64,000 nt of DNA from Taklimakanibacter sp021828105 (GCA_021828105.1 JAKATG010000005.1:1-64000); one strand, 5' to 3'. Shown: positions 38,411 through 46,573, numbered from the stretch's first letter. Program-made: numbers and translations. Notes: generated by a model not told the origin, from the sequence alone.

Positions 38411-39710
38411 GTATCCCAGGGATCATTGCGCCGACGCCTCCGGCAGCCAGAGCGAGGATGATGCGGAACGTCTCATATTGAGTAGGCGTCGGGTTGGGAA
38501 TGAGGATGTTGACCGCCAAGAGAACGGCCACGAAGATCACCCCGAAAATGAAGGCGAGAATGGCGGATGTTTGCTGGTTCATGTTGATCACCAAGTTGTG
38601 GATCAGTGAGATATTGACGACCGGCCGCTCCGGCCCATGTCCCGGCGGCAGCTCATCCTGGTTCGCATAATCGAGCGCCTTGCCGACGATATTCTTGCGG
38701 TAGGACAGCTGCTCCATTTTCGTCCGCAATGCATCGCGCTCGGCCTTGGAGAAGACGCTCTCGGTAACGAGAGCGATCTGCGCCAGCAAGGTTTCATCCT
38801 GCGCGAACTGGCGGGTCTTGGCGGTGAGGCCGAGAATGTTCCTGGTCGCGTTGTTGAGATAGGCTTGCAGCATCTGGCCAGGAGGCGTCTGCGCGGCCGG
38901 CGCGATCTCATCCTTGGCAATGGCCTTCAGCACTCGGCTCAAGGCATGGCTCTCGGCGTTCATCCGAAGCAGATAGACGCGAAGATTGCGCAGTTTCGAA
39001 TCTTCCACGGTTGCCTGATGAAGGCATGCCCAGATATGGATCTGCTGACCGCTCGCCCGGTCCCACCAGTGGTAAAGATCGAGGCCCGGCTCCTTGAGCT
39101 CGATGCGGCGCGCGATCTTCGGCAGGTCATTGGATCCGAGCTCCGAGGCCGGCGCGGTGACGAAGATGCTCAGCGGGCCGGCGCAAACATCGTCATCGTT
39201 CACCGCCTCGCCATGCTTCGTCGTCGTCCAGACATAGAATTTCGCGAAGGCGTCGCCGGCGTCGAGGAGGGGAGCTTCGACCGGAGGATGGGTCGCGGGT
39301 TTGGGGGCATGGACGGGCGCCGGGATGCGCGTCGGCAGCTTCATCAGGGCGTCCAGCAGCTTTTCGAGGGGCGGCGCGGACTGGAGCTTCTCCAATGAAA
39401 AGCCGACCTCCAGTTTTCCGACCGCAACGCCGTCGAAATAGAACCGGCGAAAGGCGACGGCGAGCCGGAACGGGGGAAGACCATCCCGTTGCAATTTGCT
39501 CACGTCGAGGCGGAGGGCGCGGCGTACGTCGCAATATTTGTCCTCGGCGATCCATCCCGAAAGCCCGCCCGACGGTCTTTGCTGGATGGTCCCGGCGCCG
39601 CGTATGAACTCTTCATAGGGCAATGGCGCGGGCCATCCGGGCGTCGGCAGGCGTATGCGTTCGGAGAATGAGCGAAAGTCGACGATCGGAAATTGAGCGT
39701 GCACCAGCAT
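38304..39710 (-). CDS. Unrecognised protein with three C-terminal TM helices
   Basis: The 468-residue protein was not assigned to a known family. About 370 soluble residues (start MLVHAQFPIVDFRSFSERIR; includes AFAKFYVWTTTKHGEAVNDD and IELKEPGLDLYHWWDRASGQ) lead to a stretch of three hydrophobic segments: TSAILAFIFGVIFVAVLLAV, FRIILALAAGGVGAMIPGIL and FLLRAGGALAVFVIVYFFQP. The same style of C-terminal membrane block (IPG-then-RAGGALAVFVIVYFF) occurs in putative bacterial conflict or signalling proteins where different N-terminal domains are attached to it; that is a recollection, not a search. It stands alone in an accessory patch, convergent with the MbtH-like ORF. Confidence 0.7.
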   Translation of the reverse strand: MLVHAQFPIVDFRSFSERIRLPTPGWPAPLPYEEFIRGAGTIQQRPSGGLSGWIAEDKYCDVRRALRLDVSKLQRDGLPPFRLAVAFRRFYFDGVAVGKLEVGFSLEKLQSAPPLEKLLDALMKLPTRIPAPVHAPKPATHPPVEAPLLDAGDAFAKFYVWTTTKHGEAVNDDDVCAGPLSIFVTAPASELGSNDLPKIARRIELKEPGLDLYHWWDRASGQQIHIWACLHQATVEDSKLRNLRVYLLRMNAESHALSRVLKAIAKDEIAPAAQTPPGQMLQAYLNNATRNILGLTAKTRQFAQDETLLAQIALVTESVFSKAERDALRTKMEQLSYRKNIVGKALDYANQDELPPGHGPERPVVNISLIHNLVINMNQQTSAILAFIFGVIFVAVLLAVNILIPNPTPTQYETFRIILALAAGGVGAMIPGILNLKMSTGSNFLLRAGGALAVFVIVYFFQPGLPPT

Positions 39711-39750
39711 GAAGGAGATCGCCTAGCTCATCGTTCCGGGCCCGGCAAAA

Positions 39751-39814
39751 GAGAGGCGAAAGCGCCCAAGGCGCTTCCGCCCATACCTCTCTTGACGAGG
39801 TTCAATATAACCTC
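39751..39814. other. Two consecutive stem-loops in a gene-free gap
   Basis: The 243-bp gap between the membrane protein and the DUF2259 gene holds an imperfect hairpin (GAGAGG/CCTCTC outer, AGCGCC-CAA-GGCGCT inner, 39751-39791) and a second one (GAGGTT/AACCTC, 39797-39814). The gap is AT-richer than its surroundings and holds no gene. These could be the terminator of the DUF2259 gene or the leader of the membrane-protein gene. Confidence 0.4.
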
Positions 39815-39953
39815 AGCGAAAGGTCTCGGCTGCTGCCACTCGTGTAGACCAGAGCTATCGAGCGGTTTTTTGAGCCACACTCAAGATGACGCAAATTTGA
39901 CGTTATGACAACTGGTTTTCTTGCCGCCAAGGCAATAGCCGGTCCAGTCAGGC

Positions 39954-40808
39954 TTACTCCCCTTCCGGCATCTCGATGAAGGTGGCGTGATATCGGGCGC
40001 TGTCGGCGGCGGATGACCATGCCGTGCCGAGGAAGACGATCATCAGCACCGGTTTCTCGCCGGCCACATCAGGCGGTGCGATGATGTCGCTGATCCAGAT
40101 GCCGGCCGGGCAATCATCCTTGGCGAGCGGCATCGGGAAAGCGTGTTCCTTCTTCGCCACGGTCTTGGTCTCGGGATATGTGCGCTCGGCAATGATCTCG
40201 AACGTGACCGGCACGTCGCGCTTGGGCGGCGCGGCATTGACGCAATCCTCGATCGTGTCCTTCACCGTCGCATCAATGCTGTAGACGAGTTGCTGGTCGG
40301 GAATGGCGCTCGGTATGGTGGGCCAGACGACGAATTTGAGCGGCGTCGCCTTATCGCCCAAGGTCGAGCGCTGGGTCATGGGCAGGCCGGCAATCCTGCG
40401 GCCCTGGGCGCCGATATGGAGCACCGCGAGCTTCTTTGCCGCCTTTTCGCGCACGCGCTTCCTGATCTTGGCGAGATCGGGATCACCATCCTCAGTCTGA
40501 AGCTTCTTGAGATCGATGTCATGGCCGCCGACCCGCAAAGGCTCGCCGTCATCGTCGAGCTCGCTGGCGATGAAGCCGAAGGGAAAGCCCTTGGCCTGTT
40601 TGTTGGTCCGGCGATCGACGACGAAGACCGCCGCGTCGAGCGCGCCCGCCGCCAGGTCGAAGCCATATTGCTCATAGGCGAAATAGCGACCATCGGGCGA
40701 GAAGCCGATGATCTCGATATCGGGCGCGTCCGACTGCTCGCGGGCAGAAGCCGTCTGAGCGATGCCTGCCAATAGGATGCAGAGGAGGACGGCGAGAAAT
40801 CGGCGCAT
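39954..40808 (-). CDS. DUF2259 secreted protein
   Basis: The 284-residue protein starts with a signal peptide (MRRFLAVLLCILLAGIAQTA, then SA) and continues IIGFSPDGRYFAYEQYGFDL, the characteristic opening of DUF2259, a predicted periplasmic family of unknown function found mainly in rhizobia. The frame is open upstream, but the ATG at 40808 starts the signal peptide. Confidence 0.85.
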   Translation of the reverse strand: MRRFLAVLLCILLAGIAQTASAREQSDAPDIEIIGFSPDGRYFAYEQYGFDLAAGALDAAVFVVDRRTNKQAKGFPFGFIASELDDDGEPLRVGGHDIDLKKLQTEDGDPDLAKIRKRVREKAAKKLAVLHIGAQGRRIAGLPMTQRSTLGDKATPLKFVVWPTIPSAIPDQQLVYSIDATVKDTIEDCVNAAPPKRDVPVTFEIIAERTYPETKTVAKKEHAFPMPLAKDDCPAGIWISDIIAPPDVAGEKPVLMIVFLGTAWSSAADSARYHATFIEMPEGE

Positions 40809-40842
40809 GGAAGCTCCAGTCAAGGGCAAGCGTTTGCCGCCG

Positions 40843-41175
40843 TCACGGCGTCGTCCGCGTGAAGGCATCATAAGCGGCGACGATGGGATCGGGCGGGTGG
40901 AAATTGGCATAGTAGCGGACGTCGCGCTCGAAAGGCTCGAGTTCGGGCGCGCCGGCGCCAAAGGCCAGGAAGGCGATCTTGGCGGCGAGGAGAAACAGCC
41001 TGGGGATGTGGGGCGAGAATTCGGTCGCCTTGGCCATACCGAGATGGACGGCGGCGGAATGGATGCGCTGCGCCAGTTCCTGGCCCTTCGGACGAAGCGC
41101 GCTGCGCGCGGCCGCATCGCCGGTGCTGAATTCCTTCAGAAAGCGCTCGCCTTCAGCCTCGATGTCGCCCGTCAT
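40843..41175 (-). CDS. Hypothetical protein encoded in the toxin position after ParD
   Basis: The 110-residue product (MTGDIEAEGERFLKEFSTGD; later LAAKIAFLAFGAGAPELEPF and DVRYYANFHPPDPIVAAYDA) matches no family I recognise and has no ParE-like sequence. It begins 4 bp after the stop of the ParD-like gene on the same strand, so it is co-transcribed. It might be an unrelated co-transcribed gene or an unusual toxin. Confidence 0.55.
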   Translation of the reverse strand: MTGDIEAEGERFLKEFSTGDAAARSALRPKGQELAQRIHSAAVHLGMAKATEFSPHIPRLFLLAAKIAFLAFGAGAPELEPFERDVRYYANFHPPDPIVAAYDAFTRTTP

Positions 41176-41179
41176 CAGA

Positions 41180-41431
41180 TCATGCCCGTGGTTTTCGTGC
41201 GGCGGCTTTCTTCTTTGCAATGAATCCCTCTATATCGAAGGATACAGGTTCGTCGCTCATTTCACCTTCACGCAATGCTGCGCGCAGCTGCTTCATCCGA
41301 AGGTCCTGCTTTTGGAGCAATTCCAGACCAGCGCGCACGGCCTCGCTCGCCGAGCTAAAGCGCCCTTTGCGCACCTGCCTCCTTATGAAAGCCATCTGCG
41401 CCTTGCCGAGCACAACCGAAGTGCTTTTCAT
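41180..41431 (-). CDS. ParD-family antitoxin
   Basis: The 83-residue protein has the ParD ribbon-helix-helix start (STSVVLGKAQMAFIRRQVRK, then GRFSSASEAVRAGLELL) and a flexible charged C-terminus. ParD binds DNA and neutralises ParE, normally encoded right after it. Here the following ORF is not ParE-like, so this is either an orphan antitoxin or one with a different partner. Confidence 0.82.
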   Translation of the reverse strand: MKSTSVVLGKAQMAFIRRQVRKGRFSSASEAVRAGLELLQKQDLRMKQLRAALREGEMSDEPVSFDIEGFIAKKKAAARKPRA

Positions 41432-41526
41432 TGCTGCGTATCCTCAGCGACGGAATCTATTGGTGGCACGGCTCGGTCGTCGAGGCAATGCATGTATCGC
41501 TATGACCGGCGATCTTGGACGCGGTG

Positions 41527-41550
41527 AGGCCATTCGGGGCTCGAACCCGA
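41527..41550 (-). other. tRNA T-arm-like remnant
   Basis: On the minus strand 41534-41550 folds as a perfect T arm (TCGGG-TTCGAGC-CCCGA) followed by a 7-nt acceptor-like segment. No matching 5' acceptor, D arm or anticodon arm was found upstream, so it is not an intact tRNA. It could be a 3' tRNA fragment left by an integrase-type event, or chance. The rest of the 188-bp gap (41432-41619) holds nothing else clear. Confidence 0.25.
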
Positions 41551-41619
41551 CCACTTCAAGAAGATTGCAAGGAGGGCTCCCATGGTCCAATCTGCGGCCC
41601 ATCAATCACGAGGAATCCC

Positions 41620-41922
41620 ATGTCCTTTCTCAAATCGCTCTTCGGTCTTGGCGGCAGTAAGGAAGAGGCGTCGGGCGGTCCCGCCGCCACCGCCAAGGAA
41701 GCCGAGCACAAGGGCTTCATCATCCGCGCGACGCCCTACAAGGATGGCGGCCAGTATCAGACGGCCGGCACGATCGTGAAGGAGATCGAAGGCGAGATGA
41801 AGGAATACAAGTTCGTCCGCGCCGACCGGTTCTCGACGATCGAGGAGGCGGCCGACCTCTCTCTGTCGAAAGGCCGCCAGATCATCGACGAGCAGGGCGA
41901 AAGGATGTTCGGCAAGGGCTAA
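41620..41922 (+). CDS. HlyU family protein
   Basis: The 100-residue protein matches the HlyU family (MSFLKSLFGLGGSKEEASGG, EHKGFIIRATPYKDGGQYQT, FVRADRFSTIEEAADLSLSK). In Vibrio HlyU is an ArsR-like virulence activator, but this Pfam HlyU group in rhizobia is small and of unclear function. GAGGA precedes the ATG at 41620. Confidence 0.85.
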   Translation: MSFLKSLFGLGGSKEEASGGPAATAKEAEHKGFIIRATPYKDGGQYQTAGTIVKEIEGEMKEYKFVRADRFSTIEEAADLSLSKGRQIIDEQGERMFGKG

Positions 41923-41979
41923 GGTCGCCCGCCTTAGAAGGGCCGTGCCTAGTCGGATCCCGCGTTACAGGAGGCTCGC

Positions 41980-42180
41980 ATGACCGCCCAGCATTATTCG
42001 CGCCTGGCCGCCGCCATCTTCGCCATCATCGCGCTGCTGCAGCTCCTGCGCGCCATCAGCGGCTTCGAGATCGCGGTCGGCGGCGAGATCATGCCCGTCT
42101 GGCCGAGCTGGATCGCGGCGCTCATCGCCGGGTTCCTAGCCTATCTGGGGTTCACGGCCGGGGGGCGGCAGCCGGTGTGA
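41980..42180 (+). CDS. Small two-helix membrane protein
   Basis: The 66-residue product has two hydrophobic segments (AAAIFAIIALLQLLRAISGF and IAALIAGFLAYLGFTAGG) and a good CAGGAGG ribosome site. It lies 57 bp after the HlyU gene on the same strand. Function unknown. Confidence 0.7.
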   Translation: MTAQHYSRLAAAIFAIIALLQLLRAISGFEIAVGGEIMPVWPSWIAALIAGFLAYLGFTAGGRQPV

Positions 42181-42204
42181 ATCTGGCGATTGGCCCCTCA
42201 CCCT

Positions 42205-42256
42205 CCCATTGCTGCGCAATGGGCCCCTCCCTCTCCGCTCAAGCGGGGCGAGGGTT
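42205..42256. repeat. REP-like palindromes
   Basis: CCCATTGC-TGC-GCAATGGG (42205-42223) followed by CCGCT/AGCGG and GC-rich text before the convergent stop at 42257. It is related in style to the CCCTCTCCCATTGCTTCGCA part of the 161-bp repeats and may also terminate both converging transcripts. Confidence 0.6.
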
Positions 42257-42718
42257 TTAGGCGGCTTCCAAGGCCTGGCTCAAAGCGAGGCCGAGCTTTA
42301 CCAGATTCATGTTGGTGAAATCCTTGGGCAGCTCGGCGACGACGGCTTTGCGCAACTCAGCGCTCATCGCCTTGCGCAAGGCGCCGAGGGCCGCGGGCGC
42401 GGCGGCGACGACGAGGGTCGAGAATTTCTGCCGCCGCAGATCCTCGGCGAGATCGGCGGCGACTTCCGCCATCAGGCGATCCTCTTCCTGCTGATGGAAG
42501 TCGGTCGGCTCCATCGATGAACGGCCGGGCCCGACGCGCGCATGGGTGCGGCCGGGCTTGTCGGTGCCGAGATCACGCGTCGGCGGCACGTTCTGGTCAT
42601 ATTTGCGCAAGACGGTGAGCAGCAGATTGCCCGCATCGCCGTCATTGCGGAGCACGAGCGCCCGCCCGCCATCGGTCACGACAACCCAATCCTTGTGGTT
42701 TACACGGTCCGTAGCCAT
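42257..42718 (-). CDS. Host attachment protein family
   Basis: The 153-residue protein matches the family named protein required for attachment to host cells (WVVVTDGGRALVLRNDGD, TDFHQQEEDRLMAEVAADLA, TLVVAAAPAALGALRKAMS). The fold is baeRF/eRF1-like; in Agrobacterium a homologue was linked to plant attachment, but the biochemical role is unknown. It is divergent from yjbQ. Confidence 0.85.
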   Translation of the reverse strand: MATDRVNHKDWVVVTDGGRALVLRNDGDAGNLLLTVLRKYDQNVPPTRDLGTDKPGRTHARVGPGRSSMEPTDFHQQEEDRLMAEVAADLAEDLRRQKFSTLVVAAAPAALGALRKAMSAELRKAVVAELPKDFTNMNLVKLGLALSQALEAA

Positions 42719-42751
42719 TCACATCCTCCCGTCGATAGCCGAGAATAACGC

Positions 42752-43195
42752 GTGAAGCTCAGGATGGTTTCCGGCATGCGCCAGCTCCAGGACGAGATCA
42801 GCGTCGCAACGCGAGGGCAGGGCCTCTACGAGGTCACCCGCGACGTACAGTATTTCATTGAGAAAAGCGGCATCGTCATCGGCCAGCTCACGCTCTTCGT
42901 GCAGCACACATCGGCCTCGCTGCTCATCCAGGAGAATGCGGATCCGGACGTACGCCGCGACCTCGTCGAATTCTTCCGCCGCGTCGTGCCGGAAAATGCC
43001 GCCTGGATCAGCCATAGGAGTGAAGGCCCTGACGACATGCCGGCCCATATAAGAACGGCTTTGACGCAAGTGTCGCTCACCATTCCTGTTGCAAACGGCC
43101 AACTCGCGCTCGGGACCTGGCAAGGCATCTATCTGTTCGAGCATCGCGACCGGCCGCACCGGCGCCAGATCCTGCTGCATCTCCTCGGGGAATAA
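42752..43195 (+). CDS. YjbQ family protein (secondary thiamine-phosphate synthase / UPF0047)
   Basis: The 147-residue protein has the UPF0047 signature regions QLTLFVQHTSASLLIQENAD, HRSEGPDDMPAHIRTAL and LGTWQGIYLFEHRDRPHRRQ. E. coli YjbQ has weak thiamine phosphate synthase activity; the physiological role is unclear. Start taken at the GTG 42752; an ATG at 42764 is possible. Confidence 0.9.
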   Translation: MKLRMVSGMRQLQDEISVATRGQGLYEVTRDVQYFIEKSGIVIGQLTLFVQHTSASLLIQENADPDVRRDLVEFFRRVVPENAAWISHRSEGPDDMPAHIRTALTQVSLTIPVANGQLALGTWQGIYLFEHRDRPHRRQILLHLLGE

Positions 43196-43200
43196 CAGGA

Positions 43201-43833
43201 TCAGGCGGCGATCCGCTTCGCGGCGGCATGGCGCGCGATGAGGCGGAGATCGGCAACGAATTTGCGGTATTCGAGCCGGCGCGCCGCCTGGTCGGGCACG
43301 CGCAAGAGATAAGACGGATGGACGGTGACAAAGCCCGCATGGCCCATGAGCTCGAGCGGCTCGCCGCGCAGTTTGCCGATGGTCAGCGCCTTTCCGCTCA
43401 AGGCGCGCGCCGCGGTGGCGCCCAGAGCGACGATGACCTTGGGTCGGATGAGCGCGATCTCGGCCGTGAGCCACCAGCGGCAGGCTTCGATCTCGCTGCG
43501 ATCGGGCCGCTTGTGCAAGCGCTTCTTGCCGCGCGGCTCGAATTTGAAATGCTTGACCGCATTGGTGACATAGGTGTCCTTGCGCTCGATGCCGGCTTCG
43601 GCCAGAGCGCGGTCGAAGATCTTGCCTGCCGGACCGACGAAAGGCTTGCCTTGGCGATCTTCCTGGTCGCCCGGCTGCTCGCCGACAAAGACGATGGCCG
43701 CATGGGCGGCGCCTTCGCCGAAGACGGTCTGGGTGGCGTTCTTGTACAGGGGGCAGCGCCGGCAATCGGCCGCCTCGCGGCGCAATTCGGCAAGGCTCGA
43801 CGCGTCGGAATGGTCTTCGGGTTCCTTCGCCAT
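43201..43833 (-). CDS. udgX: UdgX-type uracil-DNA binding protein
   Basis: The 210-residue protein is a family-4-like uracil-DNA glycosylase: Fe-S cysteines begin CRRCPLY, motif A reads FVGEQPGDQEDRQGKPFVGP and motif B VTVHPSYLLR. The insertion RGKKRLHKRP corresponds to the KRRIH loop that defines UdgX, in which the His becomes covalently joined to the DNA abasic site after uracil removal. Here the loop is KKRLH with the His kept. It is probably a repair protein that tags uracil in DNA. Confidence 0.9.
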   Translation of the reverse strand: MAKEPEDHSDASSLAELRREAADCRRCPLYKNATQTVFGEGAAHAAIVFVGEQPGDQEDRQGKPFVGPAGKIFDRALAEAGIERKDTYVTNAVKHFKFEPRGKKRLHKRPDRSEIEACRWWLTAEIALIRPKVIVALGATAARALSGKALTIGKLRGEPLELMGHAGFVTVHPSYLLRVPDQAARRLEYRKFVADLRLIARHAAAKRIAA

Positions 43834-43840
43834 GCAAGAT

Positions 43841-43876
43841 AACGCCGCTCCGGCCCAAAAGTGCCGGAACGGCGTT
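43841..43876. terminator. Strong hairpin between azoR and udgX
   Basis: AACGCCG (43841-43847) pairs with CGGCGTT (43870-43876) and TCCGGC (43849-43854) with GCCGGA (43863-43868). On the plus strand TTTTCTC follows, on the minus strand TTATCTT. It should end the minus-strand azoR transcript before udgX. Confidence 0.65.
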
Positions 43877-43895
43877 TTCTCTCACATGCTGCAGG

Positions 43896-44543
43896 TCAGG
43901 CGGCGACGGCGGCGCCGAGGCCGGATGTCCTCGATGCCAAGGCCAGGGCATTGACCCGGTCCGTCGCCTTCTTCAACGCGGCGTCAGTGGCCTCCGGGCC
44001 CATGCCGACACCTTCCACGCGGATGACCTCCACATCGGTGAGGCCGATGAAAGCGAGCATGTGGCGCAAATAGGGGATGGCATGGTCAAGCTGAATGGCG
44101 GGCCCTTCCGAATAGACGCCGCCCGACGCCAGCACGACATAGACCTTCTTGCCGGTCACCAGGCCCTTGGGCCCGTCCTTGCCGTAGGAGAAGGTGCGTC
44201 CGGCGCGGGCGACATGATCGATCCAGGATTTGAGCGTCGAGGAAATGTTGAAATTGATCAGACCGGTGGCGAGGATGATCGTGTCGGCGGCGAAGAGCTG
44301 ATCGACCGCCTCATCCGAGACGCCGACCAGCTCGGCCTGGCGGTCGCTGCGCTTCTCGGGCGGCGTGTAGATGCCGGCCGAATAATCGGAATCGATATGG
44401 GGCAAGGGGTTCGCGGCGAGGTCCCTGACCGTCAGGGTGGCCTCGGGATCGGCGGCCTCGAGCCTGTGAGCGAGCTCGGTCGCGATCCGGGTCGAGTGAG
44501 AGGCCGAGCCGCGCGGGCTCGAAGTGATGAGGAGGATGGACAT
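43896..44543 (-). CDS. azoR: FMN-dependent NADH-azoreductase
   Basis: The 215-residue flavodoxin-fold protein has the FMN phosphate loop ITSSPRGSASHSTRIA, LINFNISSTLKSWIDHVARA and VVLASGGVYSEGPA of AzoR. It reduces azo dyes and quinones with NADH. It is divergent from a LysR regulator, its likely controller. Confidence 0.93.
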   Translation of the reverse strand: MSILLITSSPRGSASHSTRIATELAHRLEAADPEATLTVRDLAANPLPHIDSDYSAGIYTPPEKRSDRQAELVGVSDEAVDQLFAADTIILATGLINFNISSTLKSWIDHVARAGRTFSYGKDGPKGLVTGKKVYVVLASGGVYSEGPAIQLDHAIPYLRHMLAFIGLTDVEVIRVEGVGMGPEATDAALKKATDRVNALALASRTSGLGAAVAA

Positions 44544-44650
44544 GATGGGTTTCCGCGTTGGGTTGACTGACGCCTACGAATATGTGCCTGTCCATCCATC
44601 TGAAAAACTGTTATAATATCGATCTGTTCCATCTATAAAATGGATATGTT

Positions 44651-45598
44651 ATGCAGGCCAACCCGACCCTCGACCAGCTCCAGGTGCTGCTCGCCGTAGC
44701 CGAGACCGGCAGCTTCTCGGCCGCCGGGCGCAAGCTGAACCGGGCGCAATCGGTCATCAGCTACACCATCGCCAATCTCGAGGCGCAACTCGGGGTGAAG
44801 CTGTTCGAGCGCGAAGGGACCCGCGAGCCGCAGCTCACCGAGATGGGCAAGGCGGTGCTCGAGGATGCGCGGCGCATGAGCGGGGTGCTGCAGCGCATCC
44901 GCTCGCGCGTCGAGCACCACGCCCGAGGGCTCGAAAGCGAGGTCGCCCTCTCGATCGACGTGACGCTGCCGGCGCCGGTGCTCATCGCCGTGCTCAAGGC
45001 CTTCGAAGCGAAGTTTCCGACGGTCACGCTGCGTCTCAGCGTCGGCACGCTCGGGCTCATCGTCGATCAGGTGGTGAAGGGCGAGGCCGATATCGGCGTC
45101 GGCGGTATCACCGATGCCGATGTGCGGCTGATCGAGATCGGCGATGTGACGCTGGTGCCGGTCGCCGCACCCGATCATCCGCTCGCCCGTCTCAAGCGAA
45201 CGGTGGCGCAAGAGGAATTGCGCGACCATGTCCAGCTCGTCGTCATCGACCAGTCGCGGCGCACGGCGGGCAAGGATTTCGGCGTCTTCGCCTATCGCAC
45301 CTGGCGGCTGACCGACATGCATACCAAGCATCTCATGCTACGCTCCGGCGTCGGCTGGGGCAGCCTGCCGCCCTGGATGATCGCCGATGACCTGGCGCAG
45401 GGACGGCTGGTCGAGCTCGAGCTCGAATCCTTCAGCAAAGCGCGAGGACCCCTCTATGCCATGCATCGCAACGACCGCAATCCGGGGCCCGCAGCCTCAT
45501 GGCTGATCGGCGAATTCAAGCAGCATCTCGGCTGCTTCAACGAATATGCGCCGGACGAGGTGTTGGCAAAGGAACATTCGCCTTTGGCTGCGCGATAG
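44651..45598 (+). CDS. LysR-family transcriptional regulator
   Basis: The 315-residue protein has the LysR HTH (residues about 6-65: LDQLQVLLAVAETGSFSAAG, NRAQSVISYTIANLEAQLG) and the substrate-binding fold. It faces the azoR gene across 107 bp that contain an inverted repeat TCCAT-N7-ATGGA (44628-44644). Regulation of azoR by quinones or dyes is a reasonable guess. Confidence 0.93.
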   Translation: MQANPTLDQLQVLLAVAETGSFSAAGRKLNRAQSVISYTIANLEAQLGVKLFEREGTREPQLTEMGKAVLEDARRMSGVLQRIRSRVEHHARGLESEVALSIDVTLPAPVLIAVLKAFEAKFPTVTLRLSVGTLGLIVDQVVKGEADIGVGGITDADVRLIEIGDVTLVPVAAPDHPLARLKRTVAQEELRDHVQLVVIDQSRRTAGKDFGVFAYRTWRLTDMHTKHLMLRSGVGWGSLPPWMIADDLAQGRLVELELESFSKARGPLYAMHRNDRNPGPAASWLIGEFKQHLGCFNEYAPDEVLAKEHSPLAAR

Positions 45599-45632
45599 GC
45601 TAAGGGACCGGAAAAGTTGCAGGAGCACAGTC

Positions 45633-45986
45633 ATGCATTACAGCGGTGGATGCCATTGCGGCCGGATCGCCTTCGAATTCGACACCGAGGCGCCGGTCGC
45701 GGAAGTGATCGAATGCAATTGCTCGCTGTGCGCGAAGCGCGCGCATCTCCTGGCTTTCGTGCCGCGCGACCAGTTCGTCCTGAAGACGCCGGAGAAGGAT
45801 TTCGCGACCTATACCTTCAACACGCATCGCATCCGCCATCATTTCTGCCCGACCTGCGGCATCGGCCCCTTCGGCGAAGCCAAGGCGCCGAACGGCATCG
45901 CCATGGCTTCGATCAATATGCGCTGCGTCGAAGGTTTCGAGCCCGGTCAAGCGAAGATCAAGCCATTCGACGGCCGCAGCAGGTAA
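45633..45986 (+). CDS. GFA family (glutathione-dependent formaldehyde-activating-like) zinc protein
   Basis: The 117-residue protein has the zinc-binding cysteines of the GFA/CENP-V fold: SGGCHCGRIAFEF, ECNCSLCAKRAHL and HFCPTCGIGPFG. Most members are not proven formaldehyde-activating enzymes; a thiol adduct hydrolase role is possible. CAGGAG precedes the ATG. Confidence 0.9.
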   Translation: MHYSGGCHCGRIAFEFDTEAPVAEVIECNCSLCAKRAHLLAFVPRDQFVLKTPEKDFATYTFNTHRIRHHFCPTCGIGPFGEAKAPNGIAMASINMRCVEGFEPGQAKIKPFDGRSR

Positions 45987-45996
45987 AGCCAGCCAT

Positions 45997-46518
45997 ATGA
46001 ATGTACCGGTTCTGGAGACCGAGCGCCTCAGGATGAGGGCGCATACGGTCGATGACTTTCCGGCGCTCATGGCCATGTGGTCGGAAGAGGCGGTGACGCA
46101 TTATATCGGCGGCAAGCCGATGCGGCCCGATGAATGCTGGACCAGGCTCTTGCGCTATCGCGGCCTGTGGCCGCTTCTGGGCTATGGCTATTGGGCGGTC
46201 GAGGAAAAGGCGTCGGGCCGCTTCGCCGGCGATGTCGGCTTCGCCGATTTCCACCGCATGATCGAGCCCTCGATCCGCGGCGTGCCGGAAGTGGGCTGGG
46301 TCCTCGGTCCCGATTTCCATGGGAAAGGCTATGCCTCGGAAGCGGTCGCGGCGGCGCTCGAATGGCTCGATAAGCAAAAGCAAGGCCGCAGCGTCTGCAT
46401 CATCGATCCCGCCAATCAGCCCTCGCTCCGCCTCGCCGCCAAGAACGGCTTTCGCGAATATGCCCGTGCCACCTTCATGGGCGATGCGGTGCTGCTGCTC
46501 GAGCGGCTGAACGGCTAA
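45997..46518 (+). CDS. GNAT family N-acetyltransferase (RimJ/RimL-like)
   Basis: The 173-residue protein starts LETERLRMRAHTVDDFPALM and has the acetyl-CoA binding segment GWVLGPDFHGKGYASEAVAA and the late NQPSLRLAAKNGFREYARAT, as in RimJ/RimL-like ribosomal or metabolite acetyltransferases. It starts 10 bp after the GFA gene, so the two are co-transcribed. Confidence 0.9.
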   Translation: MNVPVLETERLRMRAHTVDDFPALMAMWSEEAVTHYIGGKPMRPDECWTRLLRYRGLWPLLGYGYWAVEEKASGRFAGDVGFADFHRMIEPSIRGVPEVGWVLGPDFHGKGYASEAVAAALEWLDKQKQGRSVCIIDPANQPSLRLAAKNGFREYARATFMGDAVLLLERLNG

Positions 46519-46525
46519 GAAGTCG

Positions 46526-46560
46526 CAAGCCCGCGCTCTTTCGCGCAGGCGCGCTTTTTG
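46526..46560 (+). terminator. Terminator after the GNAT gene
   Basis: A GC-rich hairpin of GCCCGCGC/GCGC-type arms followed by CTTTTTG lies between the GNAT stop and the ATG at 46574. The stem is imperfect. Confidence 0.5.
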
Positions 46561-46573
46561 CTTAGTTCCCTTC

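Noticed and set aside
41582..41779. Short frame starting at an ATG with AAGGAGGG before the HlyU gene
   Set aside because: The ribosome site is good, but the frame runs out of phase through HlyU and gives a Pro/Arg-rich product; HlyU has its own ribosome site at 41611-41615.
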